Below, in pieces: positions 1 to 10,963 of a stretch of 64,000 bases of DNA (positions are counted from its first letter, which is position 1; each line of letters starts with the position of its first letter). The stretch spans positions 186,001 to 250,000 of the forward strand of contig JAHQRK010000011.1 of the NCBI GenBank assembly GCA_019828595.1, in the 5' to 3' direction. The notes under the pieces are model-generated. The model saw only the letters and a program-made list of their open reading frames with translations, was not told the origin of the DNA and searched no databases. The DNA is from Aphanomyces cochlioides (taxonomy: Eukaryota > Oomycota > Saprolegniomycetes > Saprolegniales > Verrucalvaceae). The translations under genes were made by a program, and so were the position numbers.

Positions 1-320
1 AGAATAGTAGTTCGTGTTACTTTACCATTAAGTGCAGCAGAGATCTGTGCAGATGACTTTCCCTTGCGTGTAGCTTGTCGGAATACCCAACGTATCTCCC
101 GGCGAGTGAGCTTCACGCGTCTTCCGGCCTTCGTTTTCGGTGTTTTTCGATTTAAATTGGCAACATAAGTTCGAACGAGCTTCTCACTGCGCCCAATGGC
201 TCTTCCAATCCAACGGAGATACTCAATGGCTCTTCCAATCCAACGGAGATACTTGTTTTCGTGAAGATAAGCCATAATTTGTCCCTTTTCAACATCAGTG
301 ATGTTTTTGCCGCGTGGCAT
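1..320 (-). CDS. Tc-type transposase, N-terminal part, cut by window edge
   Basis: Reading leftwards from the ATG at 318-320, an open frame runs off the window. It encodes a basic helix-turn-helix N-terminus starting MPRGKNITDVEKGQI, with a second basic segment (KAGRRVKLTRREIRW) and a motif of the type GKSSAQISAALNGKVTRTTI. This is the paired HTH layout of Tc1/Tc3 and other mariner-superfamily transposases, which bind the terminal repeats of the element. The DDE catalytic domain would lie outside the window. A 30-bp in-frame duplication inside the first HTH doubles ten residues (YLRWIGRAI + E/G) and probably distorts helix spacing, so this copy may be inactive. It is a different family from the transposase at 62-63.6 kb. 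I am fairly sure of the family and cannot judge whether it is intact. Confidence 0.6.
   Translation of the reverse strand, partial: MPRGKNITDVEKGQIMAYLHENKYLRWIGRAIEYLRWIGRAIGRSEKLVRTYVANLNRKTPKTKAGRRVKLTRREIRWVFRQATRKGKSSAQISAALNGKVTRTTI
194..253. repeat. 30-bp perfect tandem duplication inside transposase HTH
   Basis: The 30 bases at 194-223 are repeated exactly at 224-253. The unit is a multiple of three, so on the minus strand it duplicates ten residues without breaking frame. Confidence 0.9.
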
Positions 321-1163
321 GTTGATGTATGAAGCGCAGGGCGCACTCAGTGCAGCCTCTATGCAGGGAAATGAGCGTAATCAATATGATTACTGTAGAA
401 GCTTCCTATTGGCTTAAATTGAGTGAAATTTTACATGGACTAAAATTGCGTCTATAATTTCTTTTCAGCACCGTATCTCAAAAAGTAAAACAACTTCTCA
501 ACACAGCATCTCTTGACCGCAAGGCCTTGAGAGTTGATGCATAGGATAGTTTCACATGTCGTTATGTGCTAACGGCACCGCGGAACACGCCCTGTTGTCA
601 CGATGTCAAAGAAAAACTTGGTGCGTCTATGATTTCTTTTCAAACTGTATTATGAAATCGATTTGAAAACGAATTCGCTTTTTGGTCAAAACCACAAATT
701 TGGTTGAAAATGACAATATTGAATTCTCAATTAATTCATTAATTATCAAAAGTTGTCCTTCTGCTTGGATTTGATGGGCGATGATGAGGAAGGATGATAC
801 ATGACAAGGAAACGACGGCGGATTAAACCTTAAGGGAGATATGACGCTTCACCCAACGATATATAGCGAGCTTATTGTCTGGTGGAATTTGTCGCTGTGA
901 ATTGCGTATTTATTACGTTGAATTTGAAAAGTGGACTCGCATACATGCGAGCGACAGTCACTGATGCCAGAGGAAACATTTCGCGACACGTCATCCGTCT
1001 GCAGATCAGGACAAAAGCCTCTGCTCACAAGCCAAGGTCTGGATGTAGTCATAGCTCCGTTGAAGGGAATTATGAAAAGACATGATGAAATCTTCGACAT
1101 AGAGCGCGACAAGGTCTTCGGAAGTCAAGAATGTCCATCAAAACACAATTCTTGTTGACTGAT
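321..1163. other. Gene-free stretch with transposon-end remnants
   Basis: No convincing gene. The short frames around 850-1160 have no recognisable similarity and overlap on both strands. A 20-base stretch at 448-467 (GCGTCTATAATTTCTTTTCA) recurs with one mismatch at 623-642, in direct orientation, next to the truncated transposase. These look like leftover element ends. The last part is the 3' flank of SIN3. Confidence 0.5.
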
Positions 1164-4100
1164 TTAATCTTTTTTCCGCTTGGATGACTCGTCATTGTCT
1201 CCATCAGTGTTTTCTCGTCCACGTTTTTTGCTGCCACCAGTGCTGCCGCTCTTGACTGAGTCGACATCGCTCATGCCGCTGTCATCATCTTCGCTCAGTG
1301 TCGTTTCGTCCTTGCTGTCATCGCCTTCGACAGAGCCAAGATATTCAAGAACCAATTTTGGTTCCTCAAGCCACTTGGATGGTTCCGTGTGCTTCGTTCG
1401 GGGGGACGGTGCCCAGAGTTTCTTTTCTCCGGCCGCCGTCGCCACGATTGGTGTGGTGGCAAGTGGTGTTTTGCGCAACACACCAGATGAAAACTCCATC
1501 CAGAATGCCCCTTCGCCCTCTTCTTCAAAAATGGGTTTCGCGGCGGCAAAGTAGGCTGTTTTCTCAAGCGGTGCGTCCAGTTGAGACTGGTAGAGCGCAG
1601 CAAGTTTTTGGCAGGCATCGTCCGTCGCCATAAGTTGCATCTGCTTCAGGAGCAAAGTCACCAGCTTGTCCATCGTGAACAAAAAGTATGACGAGGAGCC
1701 CATCAGACTTCGGCAACAGTCTTCATATCTACAACAAAATCGTATTAGACCATGATATCCTCCGATTGCAGCTTGCCTTGGGCTTTCAATTGACTGATCA
1801 ATGAGAGCATACAGCTTGGACATGAAAGCTTCATAGTCTCCCGTTTGATTTTCCACTTCGTTGGAATTCACATGATGCGCATGAGCCAACATGGCAGCAG
1901 CAGGGTTAATCGTTCGGCGATTTCGGTTCCGCTTAGCTTTTTCACACAAGTCTCGAGCTTGTTCCAAACGCGAGTAGAGAACTTGATAGAGTCGCACAAA
2001 GACGTACGTGGCTTCACTGAAAAAGCCCCGCGAGACAGGAGCTGGAAGGAATTCAGATAGACACCAAGGAAATGTGCTTACCGCAGTCGGGCTCATCGGC
2101 CACGACAACATTCGGGGGGAAGTCAGCAGCTTCTTGGATTGTTATGGCATCAGCTTGTAAGTACGCAACGCCAATAGCAAGTTGGACAGTAGCAACACCT
2201 CGAGTAGTGTCCATGTGCTTAACAACTCCTTCACCAAAATCCGTCATGACTTCAACACCAGGAAGAAGCGGCGTGCTTGAAGCATCTGCGGAAACGCTTG
2301 TGCGAGCCTACCAGAGATCGTAAAATCATATTTCTCCATCTTTGATCATACCGGCTTGCGCTTGAGCCATGCTTCGTCCAGTTGGAAGAAGTTGAAAAAG
2401 AATTGCGTCCAGATTTTGCTGACTTTTTCCTTGTCGACGGCAACTTTCTCGGCGGCGTATGTGAGCAAACCAAATGCATCTTTGTGAATCTTGGCCGCTG
2501 GCAGCGTGTACGTCGCACCAGGTTCCTTCTTGTCGAGCGCTTTTTTGGCTTCACTGAGGAAAAATTTGGCAGAGAGAGCTTTCTTGTCCTTTTGTTTGAA
2601 ATAGAAGGACGAATGGTCAAGGGACTTGTGGTAATTCTTCTCATTGACCTCCTTCCACTGTTTGTTGAGATCCTGACGGGCACGTCGCCACTCTTCATCC
2701 TTTTGCTGGAGGCGCTTCAAAATCACTGGAATAGCTCCAGCTGGATGCTTTGCCAAGAGCTCAAGCATTTGATGGCCTAAAGAACATTAATTTACTTTTT
2801 TATAGGCATTTAAGGCTCACCAGATTCGCCATAAATTCGAGAAATCGCATTCAAGTGCGTTACACGAAGTGTATTCTTGTCCAAGACGTAATTCCATCGA
2901 CTGTCATTGGAAAGAACAGACAATTCTTTAGCCAGAGGTGTCAAAATGGCAATCGTTGCTGCGTTGGCATCAATAACCATGTCAATTTCAAAACTAAAAA
3001 AATTCAAAATAAATCGAAGTCGAGACCTCCTTACCGCTCGTCTTCGCACTTGAAGAGCGCTTCTTCATATTGATTCTTGCGCATGCTCTTGAAGGAGAAA
3101 TCTTCCGAACCTGTTGGAACACTCACCCATGCATCATTGCATACATTGCGTTCCATCGCATTGCGGAAACTGCATGGCGGAAGGGGATAACTGGCTGGAA
3201 GAGCGCGGTAGCTCGGAGTCGCACGGCGGCATTGAGACAAATCCGTCTCAGCCAGAGGAATAAATGGCCATATTTCTCCACTAGTTGGATCCTTCGACTC
3301 ACCGTGGGTTTGTAATAGTGCAGTGAATTCTGCGATGACATCAGTATGTCTTCCGAGTAAATTCTTGACAAGAACAAGCATGTCGTCGCGACCGACGATT
3401 TCTTGAGCGTACAATTCCAAGCATTTGAGGAATTCTCGCCATGAGTCGCGCGATGGAAGACACTTCTTGATCTTCTCAAACATGTTCCACTCGGCCGGAT
3501 CCATGAGAGTTTGGCTCATTGCTAGCAATTCGCGGCGAGGCGTGTCGGAATTCGACTTGTGCTTGCGCTTCATGTCGTATTGCGCTTTGTTGCGGCCGCG
3601 TTCGCGTTCCTTCTGGAGTTTGCTGCGGCGGAGATCTGCGTCCTTATCATCTTTAACAGCATGAGAAGAGTGAATCGGTGAATCCTTCTTGCCTTCTTTC
3701 TTGAGCGGCTTCTTGTTCTTGAATGAATCCTTGTCTAACTTCGACGCCTGTTGTTGGGCTTGCTGCTGCGCAAGACGACGCTGACGATTCAACGCTTTGT
3801 CGGCGGCGTGGTTGAGGCGTTCTTTCGCCGTTTCTTGGACGGCATCCGGCAAGAAAAACGTGAATTCACGCAATAGATCTGGATGATCCCGAAACAGAAA
3901 GCTAACTTGGTCAAGGACTTGCTTGATTGAGCCTTGCTCCTTCTGGTACGTGTGGAGAATTTCTAAAAAGGCTTTATACGTCTCTGGTTCATCCGCAAAT
4001 CGCTTCTTGATGGTAGTGACGTAGAGAATCGCATGATCAAATTCGACAGGTTGAGGCCCCTTAGCTTTTGTGCTTGATGGTTTCTTCGCCGAAGACGGCG

Positions 4101-5205
4101 CAGAAGATGTTGCATCTGTTGCTGGAGGAATATTCACTGGAGGAGGTCGCAACATGCTCATGGATGGTGGATTGGGTAGTGCCGAGTTTGAGGAAAGGGG
4201 AGGAAGCGGAGTATTTGGCGTCGGACGAACTTGAAGAGGAGCATTCGACGAGTTGGATGGAGGAGCATTGGATGGAGGTGGTGGTGGTGGTGGGGCACTG
4301 CCACCTGAACTATACAGATCCAACGTTTCAGGTCGAATACGATATCCTGGAGGCAGGAACGTATTGAAGCCGAAAATAAGATTCGGGTGACCCTTGAAGA
4401 GTTCCGAGACACGTTGAATCACGCCAGGAGTGTCAATACTATGAAGAAAGAGTCAGGACTAATGAGTCACGGTCCTTATCGTACGTTTGGGACTTGAATT
4501 CCTTCATAACGTCGAGAAATTGATTATACACGTCTGGCTGATCGCCAAATTGTTGTTTCACCTAGCACGCATGACATGAGCACGACTCGACGACGTTTTA
4601 TGCACCTGATCGAGGTAGAGAAGAGCATCTTCGACTCGAAGTTCGCGTAAAATACGTGGCGGGGGAGAATTCGGGACGACTCGAGATGGCTGCACATTCA
4701 CAGGCTGCTGTTGTGCATTCGATTGCTGAACGGATGGTTGTTGAAGTGGTGGTCGCGGCATGTCCGTAAAATATGGAGGATAATCTCTCTGGTGTTGCGG
4801 CATCATTGCACTCGACGTGAATGGAGGTGGCGGCAAGCCTCCACGCTGGACGGGCCGAGATGTCGGCATTGCAGCAAGTGTTATATGCGACGACGGATTA
4901 GGTCGCGGTAATGGCAATGTATGGTGCAACGTATGCTGATGGGGATGTGAATGTCCTCCATGGAGCGGATGTGGATGCGTATGGCTCTGAGATAAGTGGC
5001 TCATATGCTGATTCATCATGGACGGAGGAGGTCCAGACAGGTTGGGTACTTGAACCGACGGTGTCGACGACGGGTTTCCGCTGGACGAGGCTGGTTTTGG
5101 AGCCATGGGCACGGCGGACGAGCCCTGATTTGATTGATTTCCCGAGGAACTTTGATTGTTCGGGACTACGTTTCCCCTCGGGAACGACGGCGGATATCCT
5201 TCCAT
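1164..5205 (-). CDS. SIN3: SIN3 transcriptional co-repressor scaffold
   Basis: SIN3 scaffolds histone deacetylase complexes in the nucleus. Proposed exons (minus strand): 4606-5205, 4485-4561, 3035-4438, 2821-2993, 2352-2776, 2082-2307, 1164-2041. Introns are 40-46 nt with GT-AG ends and all phases agree, giving 1260 residues, close to human SIN3A. Domains in order: a Pro/Ser/Gln/His-rich N-terminus; PAH1 spanning the first two introns ([16 protein letters not shown], then [17 protein letters not shown]); PAH2 near residue 358 ([15 protein letters not shown]); a basic linker; PAH3 ([18 protein letters not shown]); the HDAC-interaction domain ([59 protein letters not shown]); and the Sin3a_C region ([28 protein letters not shown]). 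The tail is acidic then basic. The start at 5205 was chosen because a promoter-like TCCGGA site lies at 5281-5286; an in-frame ATG at 5295 is the alternative. A 48-nt GC-AG intron at 1729-1776 may also be removed. Confidence 0.93.
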
Positions 5206-6011
5206 CGACCTCTTGTACACCTGCCGCTCCAAGCGAAATCTCGGAAATGCACGAAAAGGAAACCAGGTGTGGATGCAATATCCGGACAAATTCAAATAAA
5301 TACGAAATTTATACTTGATATTTGAATGTCACTCATATTTTCAAATAAATTCGAAATTAAACTTGATTTTTCTATTGGACGAATATATACGCATTTGTAC
5401 GAGCGGACTTACCACTATCCGGATACCAATTCGTCAGGTTCAACCGTGTTCAAAAGCAGCTCTAATTAAGCGAAGATCGGCTACCACTTAGCGTAAATAG
5501 GTAGCCATAAGTGTGTTGCTCTTGTTCGCAGCTTTGAATGTCGATGAAGATGGCCAAGAGAACTAGCACGAAGAGTAATAGAAAACCCAATTTCCGGATA
5601 TTTCGTCAGATCTAAATTAAAAATCTAAGCAATATTGTGGTTTGGGTCCAAAACTGGAAATTTGATATGTTTTGAAAATGTTTCAATTAATTGACGCATA
5701 CACTATTTAAAGTTTACGCAAATATTTTCTTATATAGACCTCGATCGTGACCAATAAATAGTGTGATTTCAAACGTTTTAAATGTTTGAAAACATGTTCG
5801 AAACATTCAATTTCTTTTCACTTGAAATTTGTATGCGTCAATTTGCTTGCGTCAAAATTACGACTCCAGTTTTTTATTAAAACCACAATAATGTTGTTAA
5901 TTATTCTATTTACATTTTTGTTTCTAGTATTACTATGATAGATATATTGCTTTTTGAATATATTTTGGGGATTTGAGTGAAAGAGTTGTCATTTGGAATT
6001 AGGAAGCCAAC
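5206..6011. other. AT-rich divergent intergenic region (SIN3 / GH20)
   Basis: No gene. The region is AT-rich and carries the start-proximal flanks of SIN3 (leftwards) and the hexosaminidase (rightwards). The only structure seen is three TCCGGA sites, listed separately. Confidence 0.6.
5281..5598. promoter_or_regulatory. Three TCCGGA palindromes upstream of SIN3
   Basis: The hexamer TCCGGA occurs at 5281-5286, 5418-5423 and 5593-5598, each preceded by AT or TT (context ATATCCGGAC, CTATCCGGATA, TTTCCGGATA). The nearest is about 76 nt upstream of the proposed SIN3 ATG. The same motif lies upstream of several other genes in this window, so it is listed as a candidate promoter element. This rests on recurrence by eye only. 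Confidence 0.4.
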
Positions 6012-8008
6012 ATGACAAGTGCTCGGATCCTGGTCCTCGTGGTGGCCGCTGTCTTTGCGACAGCGTCGTGGGCATTGGCGATTCCACCCAAGCGATATCA
6101 ATGTGTCAACTCAATATGTGTGTTGGAGCCTCTGTCCTTCACGTCGAATGGAACGTCCCTTGCGATCTGTGAGATGACATGCGGTATTGGAAGTCTGTGG
6201 CCAAAACCAACACAGGCCAAGGTCAGTTCAGTCGTCCGATCGATCCAAGTGAAGGAAATTCCATTGATGATAGCGTTCCTCGACCACACCAATTATGCAA
6301 GTAGTCTGCTGTCGTCGATGCACCGCTTATTTACTGACCTTGTGCAAGCCAAAGCAACTGAATGCACTGAGGTTTCAACCGAACTCCATCTCGCTATCAA
6401 GGCAACGATTACAACGGCGGACGAGGTAGGCTAAACTGTGTTGCTTTTATGGACTGACGGACCTGTCTGTAGCGTCTCGGACTAGGAACGAACGAATCGT
6501 ACTCGTTGGTTGTGGATTTATCCAAGTCTCCACCCATTGTGATCACTGCAGTGTCTATCTATGGCTACCGACATGCTCTGACAACTCTGAGCCAGCTGAT
6601 AGAATACGATGAGATTACCCACACGATGCAAATCGTTGAGACGGCAACCATTCATGACCAGCCTGTCTTTCCCCACCGAGGACTCACGCTCGACACAAGT
6701 CGCAATTACTATTCTGTTGCTTCCATCAAGCGCATTCTTGACGGCATGGCTCTGAATAAACTCAATACTTTCCACTGGCATTTGACCGATACACACAGCT
6801 TTCCACTTGAAATCATTGGTACAAGCACCTTCATTAAGCCTCTTTCTAATTTACATCCAGGGGAACCTCGATTGACCACGTATGGCGCTTACAGTGCTCG
6901 CCAAATCTACTCCCAAGCTGATATTCGCGCCTTGGTTCGTTATGGTAAGTCGAAACTCACATCAGTACTTAACTTGGTCAGCTAAACTTCGTGGCATTCG
7001 CGTCATTCCTGAACTTGATGCCCCTGCCCATGTTGGAGCGGGGTGGCAGTGGGGACCAAAAGCAGACTTGGGGGAACTGGTTGTGTGCTATGACCACAGT
7101 CCCTGGGAAGCTGCATGCGTTGAGCCGCCTTGTGGTCAACTAAATCCAACGAATGCCAACATTTACCCCATTCTTCAGACGTAAGACCAAGTTCTCCATG
7201 ATTGCTGAGTTTATGATGGACATTTGTAGAATCTACTCGGAATACCATGATCTATTTGATTCAGATGTGATTCACATGGGAGGCGATGAAGTCCACTTTG
7301 GCTGCTGGAATATGAGTAAAGCTGTCACCGACAACATGCCAAAGCGCGACGCCAAGGCATTCATAGACCTCTGGGGCAACTTCCAAAAGAAAGCCCGGGG
7401 CTTAGTCCATGACATTACCCCAGAATCCAAACTTATGCTCTGGACGAGCGATTTGACCAAGTCGGCAAATATCCAGCAATATTTGAATCCAAGCGAGTAC
7501 ATTATCCAAGTCTGGGACGCTATAGGGACGAATGCCGCTGCAAGCTTGGCTCGTTTGGGCTATCAGGTCGTGCTGTCCAACTACGACGCGTGGTACCTTG
7601 ACTGTGGCTTCGGTAACTGGCTCAGCAAGGGCACAAGTTGGTGCGATCCTGTCAAGTCGTGGCCAACAATTTATAGCGTCAATATGTTTGCAGGCATGAC
7701 GCCCGATTTGCACCAGTTTGTTCTTGGTGGTGAAGGTACTGCTGTCTTGAAGACGTGGTTTGAGAAATTGCATTTTAGTTGCGCTTTGGAGCGAAATGGC
7801 AGATGAAAACTCGGCCGATTTGAAATTGTGGCCACGGACGGCCGCTGCAGCTGAACGCCTCTGGTCAAATCCAAGTTCGAGTTGGAAGGATGCTCTTCCT
7901 CGCTTACGCCGTCAGCGTAGCCGACTCGTTCAATTGGGCATTCGCGCTGATGCCATGCAGCCCCAATGGTGCCAAGACCATCCCCGTCGTTGTGGTCTTC
8001 TTGGATAA
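6012..8008 (+). CDS. Secreted beta-N-acetylhexosaminidase (GH20)
   Basis: Releases terminal N-acetylglucosamine/galactosamine from chitin fragments and glycoproteins; expected to be secreted or lysosomal. Proposed exons: 6012-6425, 6473-6944, 6982-7180, 7230-7735, 7779-8008, with introns of 47, 37, 49 and 43 nt, giving 606 residues. Residues 1-22 form a clear signal peptide (MTSARILVLVVAAVFATASWALA). GH20 landmarks follow in order: PHRGLTLDTSRNYY, LNTFHWHLTDTHSFPLE, GIRVIPELDAPAHVGA, the catalytic IHMGGDEV with Asp381-Glu382, VVLSNYDAWYLDCG, and the closing GGEVALWSEMADE and WPRTAAAAERLW. The Asp-Glu pair (substrate-assisted catalysis) is intact. Read without splicing, the third intron would add residues between NIYPILQT and IYSEYHDLF that family members lack, so the intron is preferred. 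Length is typical of eukaryotic and insect-type enzymes. Confidence 0.94.
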
Positions 8009-8756
8009 CGAGATAATGCATTTATGGAGAGTTGCCATGGTGTTTAATATCGCACAAGACAGTCTGAAGATTCATCCCATGGAACTCCATGGGAAACGCA
8101 AGTGTTGAAGGGCGATCAGCCTTGTTGGTTTAAGTATGAGCATATCTACATTTCTTCTTATTCACAGAATCGTTGCGCACTTGAAGCACAACAGGGTCAC
8201 CCGATTTATTTGATTGAACTCATCCAAAAAGGCTGAAGTTTCGTCAACGAGATTCGTCCGGGGCAAGGCAGTATTCGAGTGTGCGCTGGTGGCGTGGTAC
8301 TCAATTGACAACGCACTGCTGCGAGGTTCTAGACACTCTCGTGGCGTTTTGAACAAGTTTGTTTGATCTTGGGTAAGAGCACCAACTCTGGAGGCAGTGA
8401 GGTGCAAGTAATGACTTAAGGAAAAAACAATGATATCCACCCGTGCCAACGTGAAATTCCACTTCGTTCTCCTGCACTGTTCTCCTTCTGCGGTACAAAT
8501 AGCAAGGAACTTGTTATTCCCGTGATTCATCGAGAGTTCTTCTCCATGGAAGAACCGGTACGTGACGCACAGTCCAAGCGGGAGGAAAGTCTTCAATGCG
8601 TTGTCTGTGACCGCAAGTTTAACCAATGGACTGTCCGTGAAGATACTGTACTCCAAGCAACAAACAATCTTGATAGCAAGCAGAGTGTTGGTCGTTGAGG
8701 TGGGTACTTTCTGTGACGTGTGTCATTTTCGAATTTGACAGAAAGCGGGCCAGTCG
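8009..8756. other. Intergenic; no supported gene
   Basis: The longest frame (minus, 8162 to about 8533 from its first true ATG) matches nothing I recognise and has no signal peptide or repeat. The rest is the 3' flank of the hexosaminidase gene and the 5' flank of the next gene. Confidence 0.4.
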
Positions 8757-10558
8757 ATGTTCCGCGTTCTGATCGGACTGGTTGCTCTCGGCAGCTATGT
8801 TTCGTCCAATATGCTATCTAGCATTGAAGATTTGCCGCTGAAGAGTGGTGTGGTTTGGGGATATGATGCCTTTGTCATACCACGAGATGAACGGATCGCG
8901 GCGACTCCTTCCGCGAAATCTGCAACGCATGGCCGTTCTCGCACGCCGGGCTCTTTACTGAGCATCGACGACAAAAAGGACGTTGCGATTGCATTCGTGA
9001 AAAAGCAAATGAAATTGTCTGGAATTCCTGGCATGGCCGTCTCCGTAGTGGTTGGGAACGAGACGATTCTCTCAAAAGGATTTGGCACTCAAGAGGTACA
9101 GCCTTATTACCCATAGTGAGAAATTATCATTGTTTAGCTTGGTAATTCAAAACGCCTGGTCTCACCGGATACTCTCTTTGAGGTTGGTGCGCTCTCGGAA
9201 GTATTGATTGCATTGGCTCTTGGCAAATTGGTACGACAATGGATATCCTTGATAGCTGCACTGGTGTCTAGGGTGAAACTCACAAAATTGAATGGAGTGA
9301 TACTGTGAAATCATATTTGCCATGGTTTATACTCCAAGACAAGTACGCAGAAGAGCACACAACGATTGAGGACCTCTTGCTGAAGAACACCGTATTTGGT
9401 ATCATGGATGGAAATATTCCTGGTCGCTATGGTGTGTTCCCTACAAATGTAGTGCTTGTTCAAGCGCTTGGACACCTCAAAACAAAACGAGAGTTTCGGT
9501 CTGGAAGTGATGGATCTGTGCATAACTACGCGATATTGTCCCAAGTGATCGAAGCAGTGACGAAAACAACATGGTTTGAATACGTGAAGGCGGCAGTACT
9601 AAAACCCCTTGGCATGAAAAATACGTTTGGTAGCCCTTCTGACGTGGTCAACAAAGAGGAAGTGTCATTTGGTCATTTTTACTGCAATGGCACTACTATT
9701 GGTCCCTACAACATTTTCAATTCGTCCATGGTTGAAACCTTTCCCTCCAATTATTACGCTGCCGTGGTCACTTCCATAGACGACATGACTAAACTCTCCC
9801 ACGCTCTGCTTCACCACGGAAAACCACTATTTCATTCATCCAAAACGCTCAATGACATGTTGGTGGGCCACAATATTCACAGTTTTCTTGCCTCAATGGC
9901 AAAAGCTTTGGGTTACACAGAAATATCTGAAAGTACTCAATTAAACACAGGCATTGGTTTTGACCTAGTTGCCAATATCATGGAGAACCAACTGTACTTT
10001 GATAAGAATGGTGGTGGTAATTCATTTGCCAGCGCGGGGGGATGGCTTCCGATTCAACAAGTCGGTGTAATCTTACTTGGAAACAGTCAAGGCGCATTGG
10101 GTAAAGCTGTTGACATGTACCGCGTCTATGCCATGAGAAGCTATCTTGTGCAGCTCTTCAAGGGTATTCCCGTGGAGAAGCTTGATCGTGAATTCGATGA
10201 CTGGGTAGCATGGATCAACCAAAGAATGCCCGAGCTACCGTGCGATGCCCATTACTTCAACGGTGTCCCGTGGGAAACACCAGGCGTAGTCATTCCCGAA
10301 AGCACAAAACAAGCATTAGTTGGTAAGTATTGTGCAATGGACTCATTCAGCGGGAATCTGACAATTGCTCGCCGCGGTGAAGATTTGACACTTCAATACG
10401 GAGCCTACACTCGTCCCCTCATTGCAACAAAGCAAGGAAACTTATTTGTCTGGGCTTTGGAGAGAGGAGCGATGACTTCACCAGTTTTTGTCTCTAATAT
10501 TGATCAGTTGCCTCGCATCAAATTGTTGTACAACATCGACTTTGCCCGATGCGATTAA
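8757..10558 (+). CDS. Secreted beta-lactamase-fold protein lacking catalytic residues
   Basis: Proposed exons 8757-9095, 9138-9230 and 9272-10558 (introns 42 and 41 nt) give 572 residues. A signal peptide (MFRVLIGLVALGSYVSSN) precedes a beta-lactamase/transpeptidase-type serine hydrolase domain (LACTB or penicillin-binding class C fold): GIPGMAVSVVVGNETILSKGFG, then SPDTLFEVG, IIE-type helix (LSQVIEAVTKTTWFEYVKAAV) and LKPLGMKNTFG. Active members carry S-x-x-K right after the DTLF-(x)-(x)-G stretch. Here the four residues are A131-L-S-E134, so both the nucleophilic Ser and the general-base Lys are replaced. The later Tyr-x-Asn motif is also not recognisable (GSVHNYAIL). The frame is otherwise well kept over three exons, which suggests a functional pseudoenzyme and not a decaying gene. 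It could bind peptides or glycans; no function is claimed. Confidence 0.8.
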
Positions 10559-10963
10559 ACAAAGCCGACCACTTCAAGATTTTCTCATGATTCAAAGTCC
10601 GAAGATGTAGACAAAATATTTTGGGTAACATTTCAATTCAAGTCTGCGTTTCAAAATCTTCCAGTTGCCTGCACCCAAGTGCTTACTCTACTCCACAAAT
10701 CACATGCAGAAAATGTTGTCGTCACACCAGGATCAATTCCACAAGCAACGCTATCCTTGCAATGAGCAAACACATTTACACTCGGCTTGGACATTCTCGT
10801 TTTTCTTGAGGAGGTGAACCCACATGATGAAATATGAAATAGGCTAGCACCTGGTTGACGTATCGCGTCGACATTCTTCATGAATAAAGCAAGCAAGAAA
10901 ATATAAATGCAGTGCACTGAATGGTTACAGAAGCCAACACAGTCATCATTAGCAAGATACATT
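10559..10963. other. Intergenic, convergent gene ends
   Basis: Holds the 3' flanks of the beta-lactamase-like gene (plus) and the first HA-repeat gene (minus). No gene seen. Confidence 0.5.

Noticed and set aside
7153..7229. Alternative hexosaminidase reading through the third intron
   Set aside because: It inserts residues absent from GH20 enzymes, and the GT-AG intron of 49 nt restores the expected alignment.
8162..8656. Minus-strand frame of 164 codons
   Set aside because: The nominal start is not ATG (first ATG at about 8533), and no motif, signal peptide or splice partner was found.
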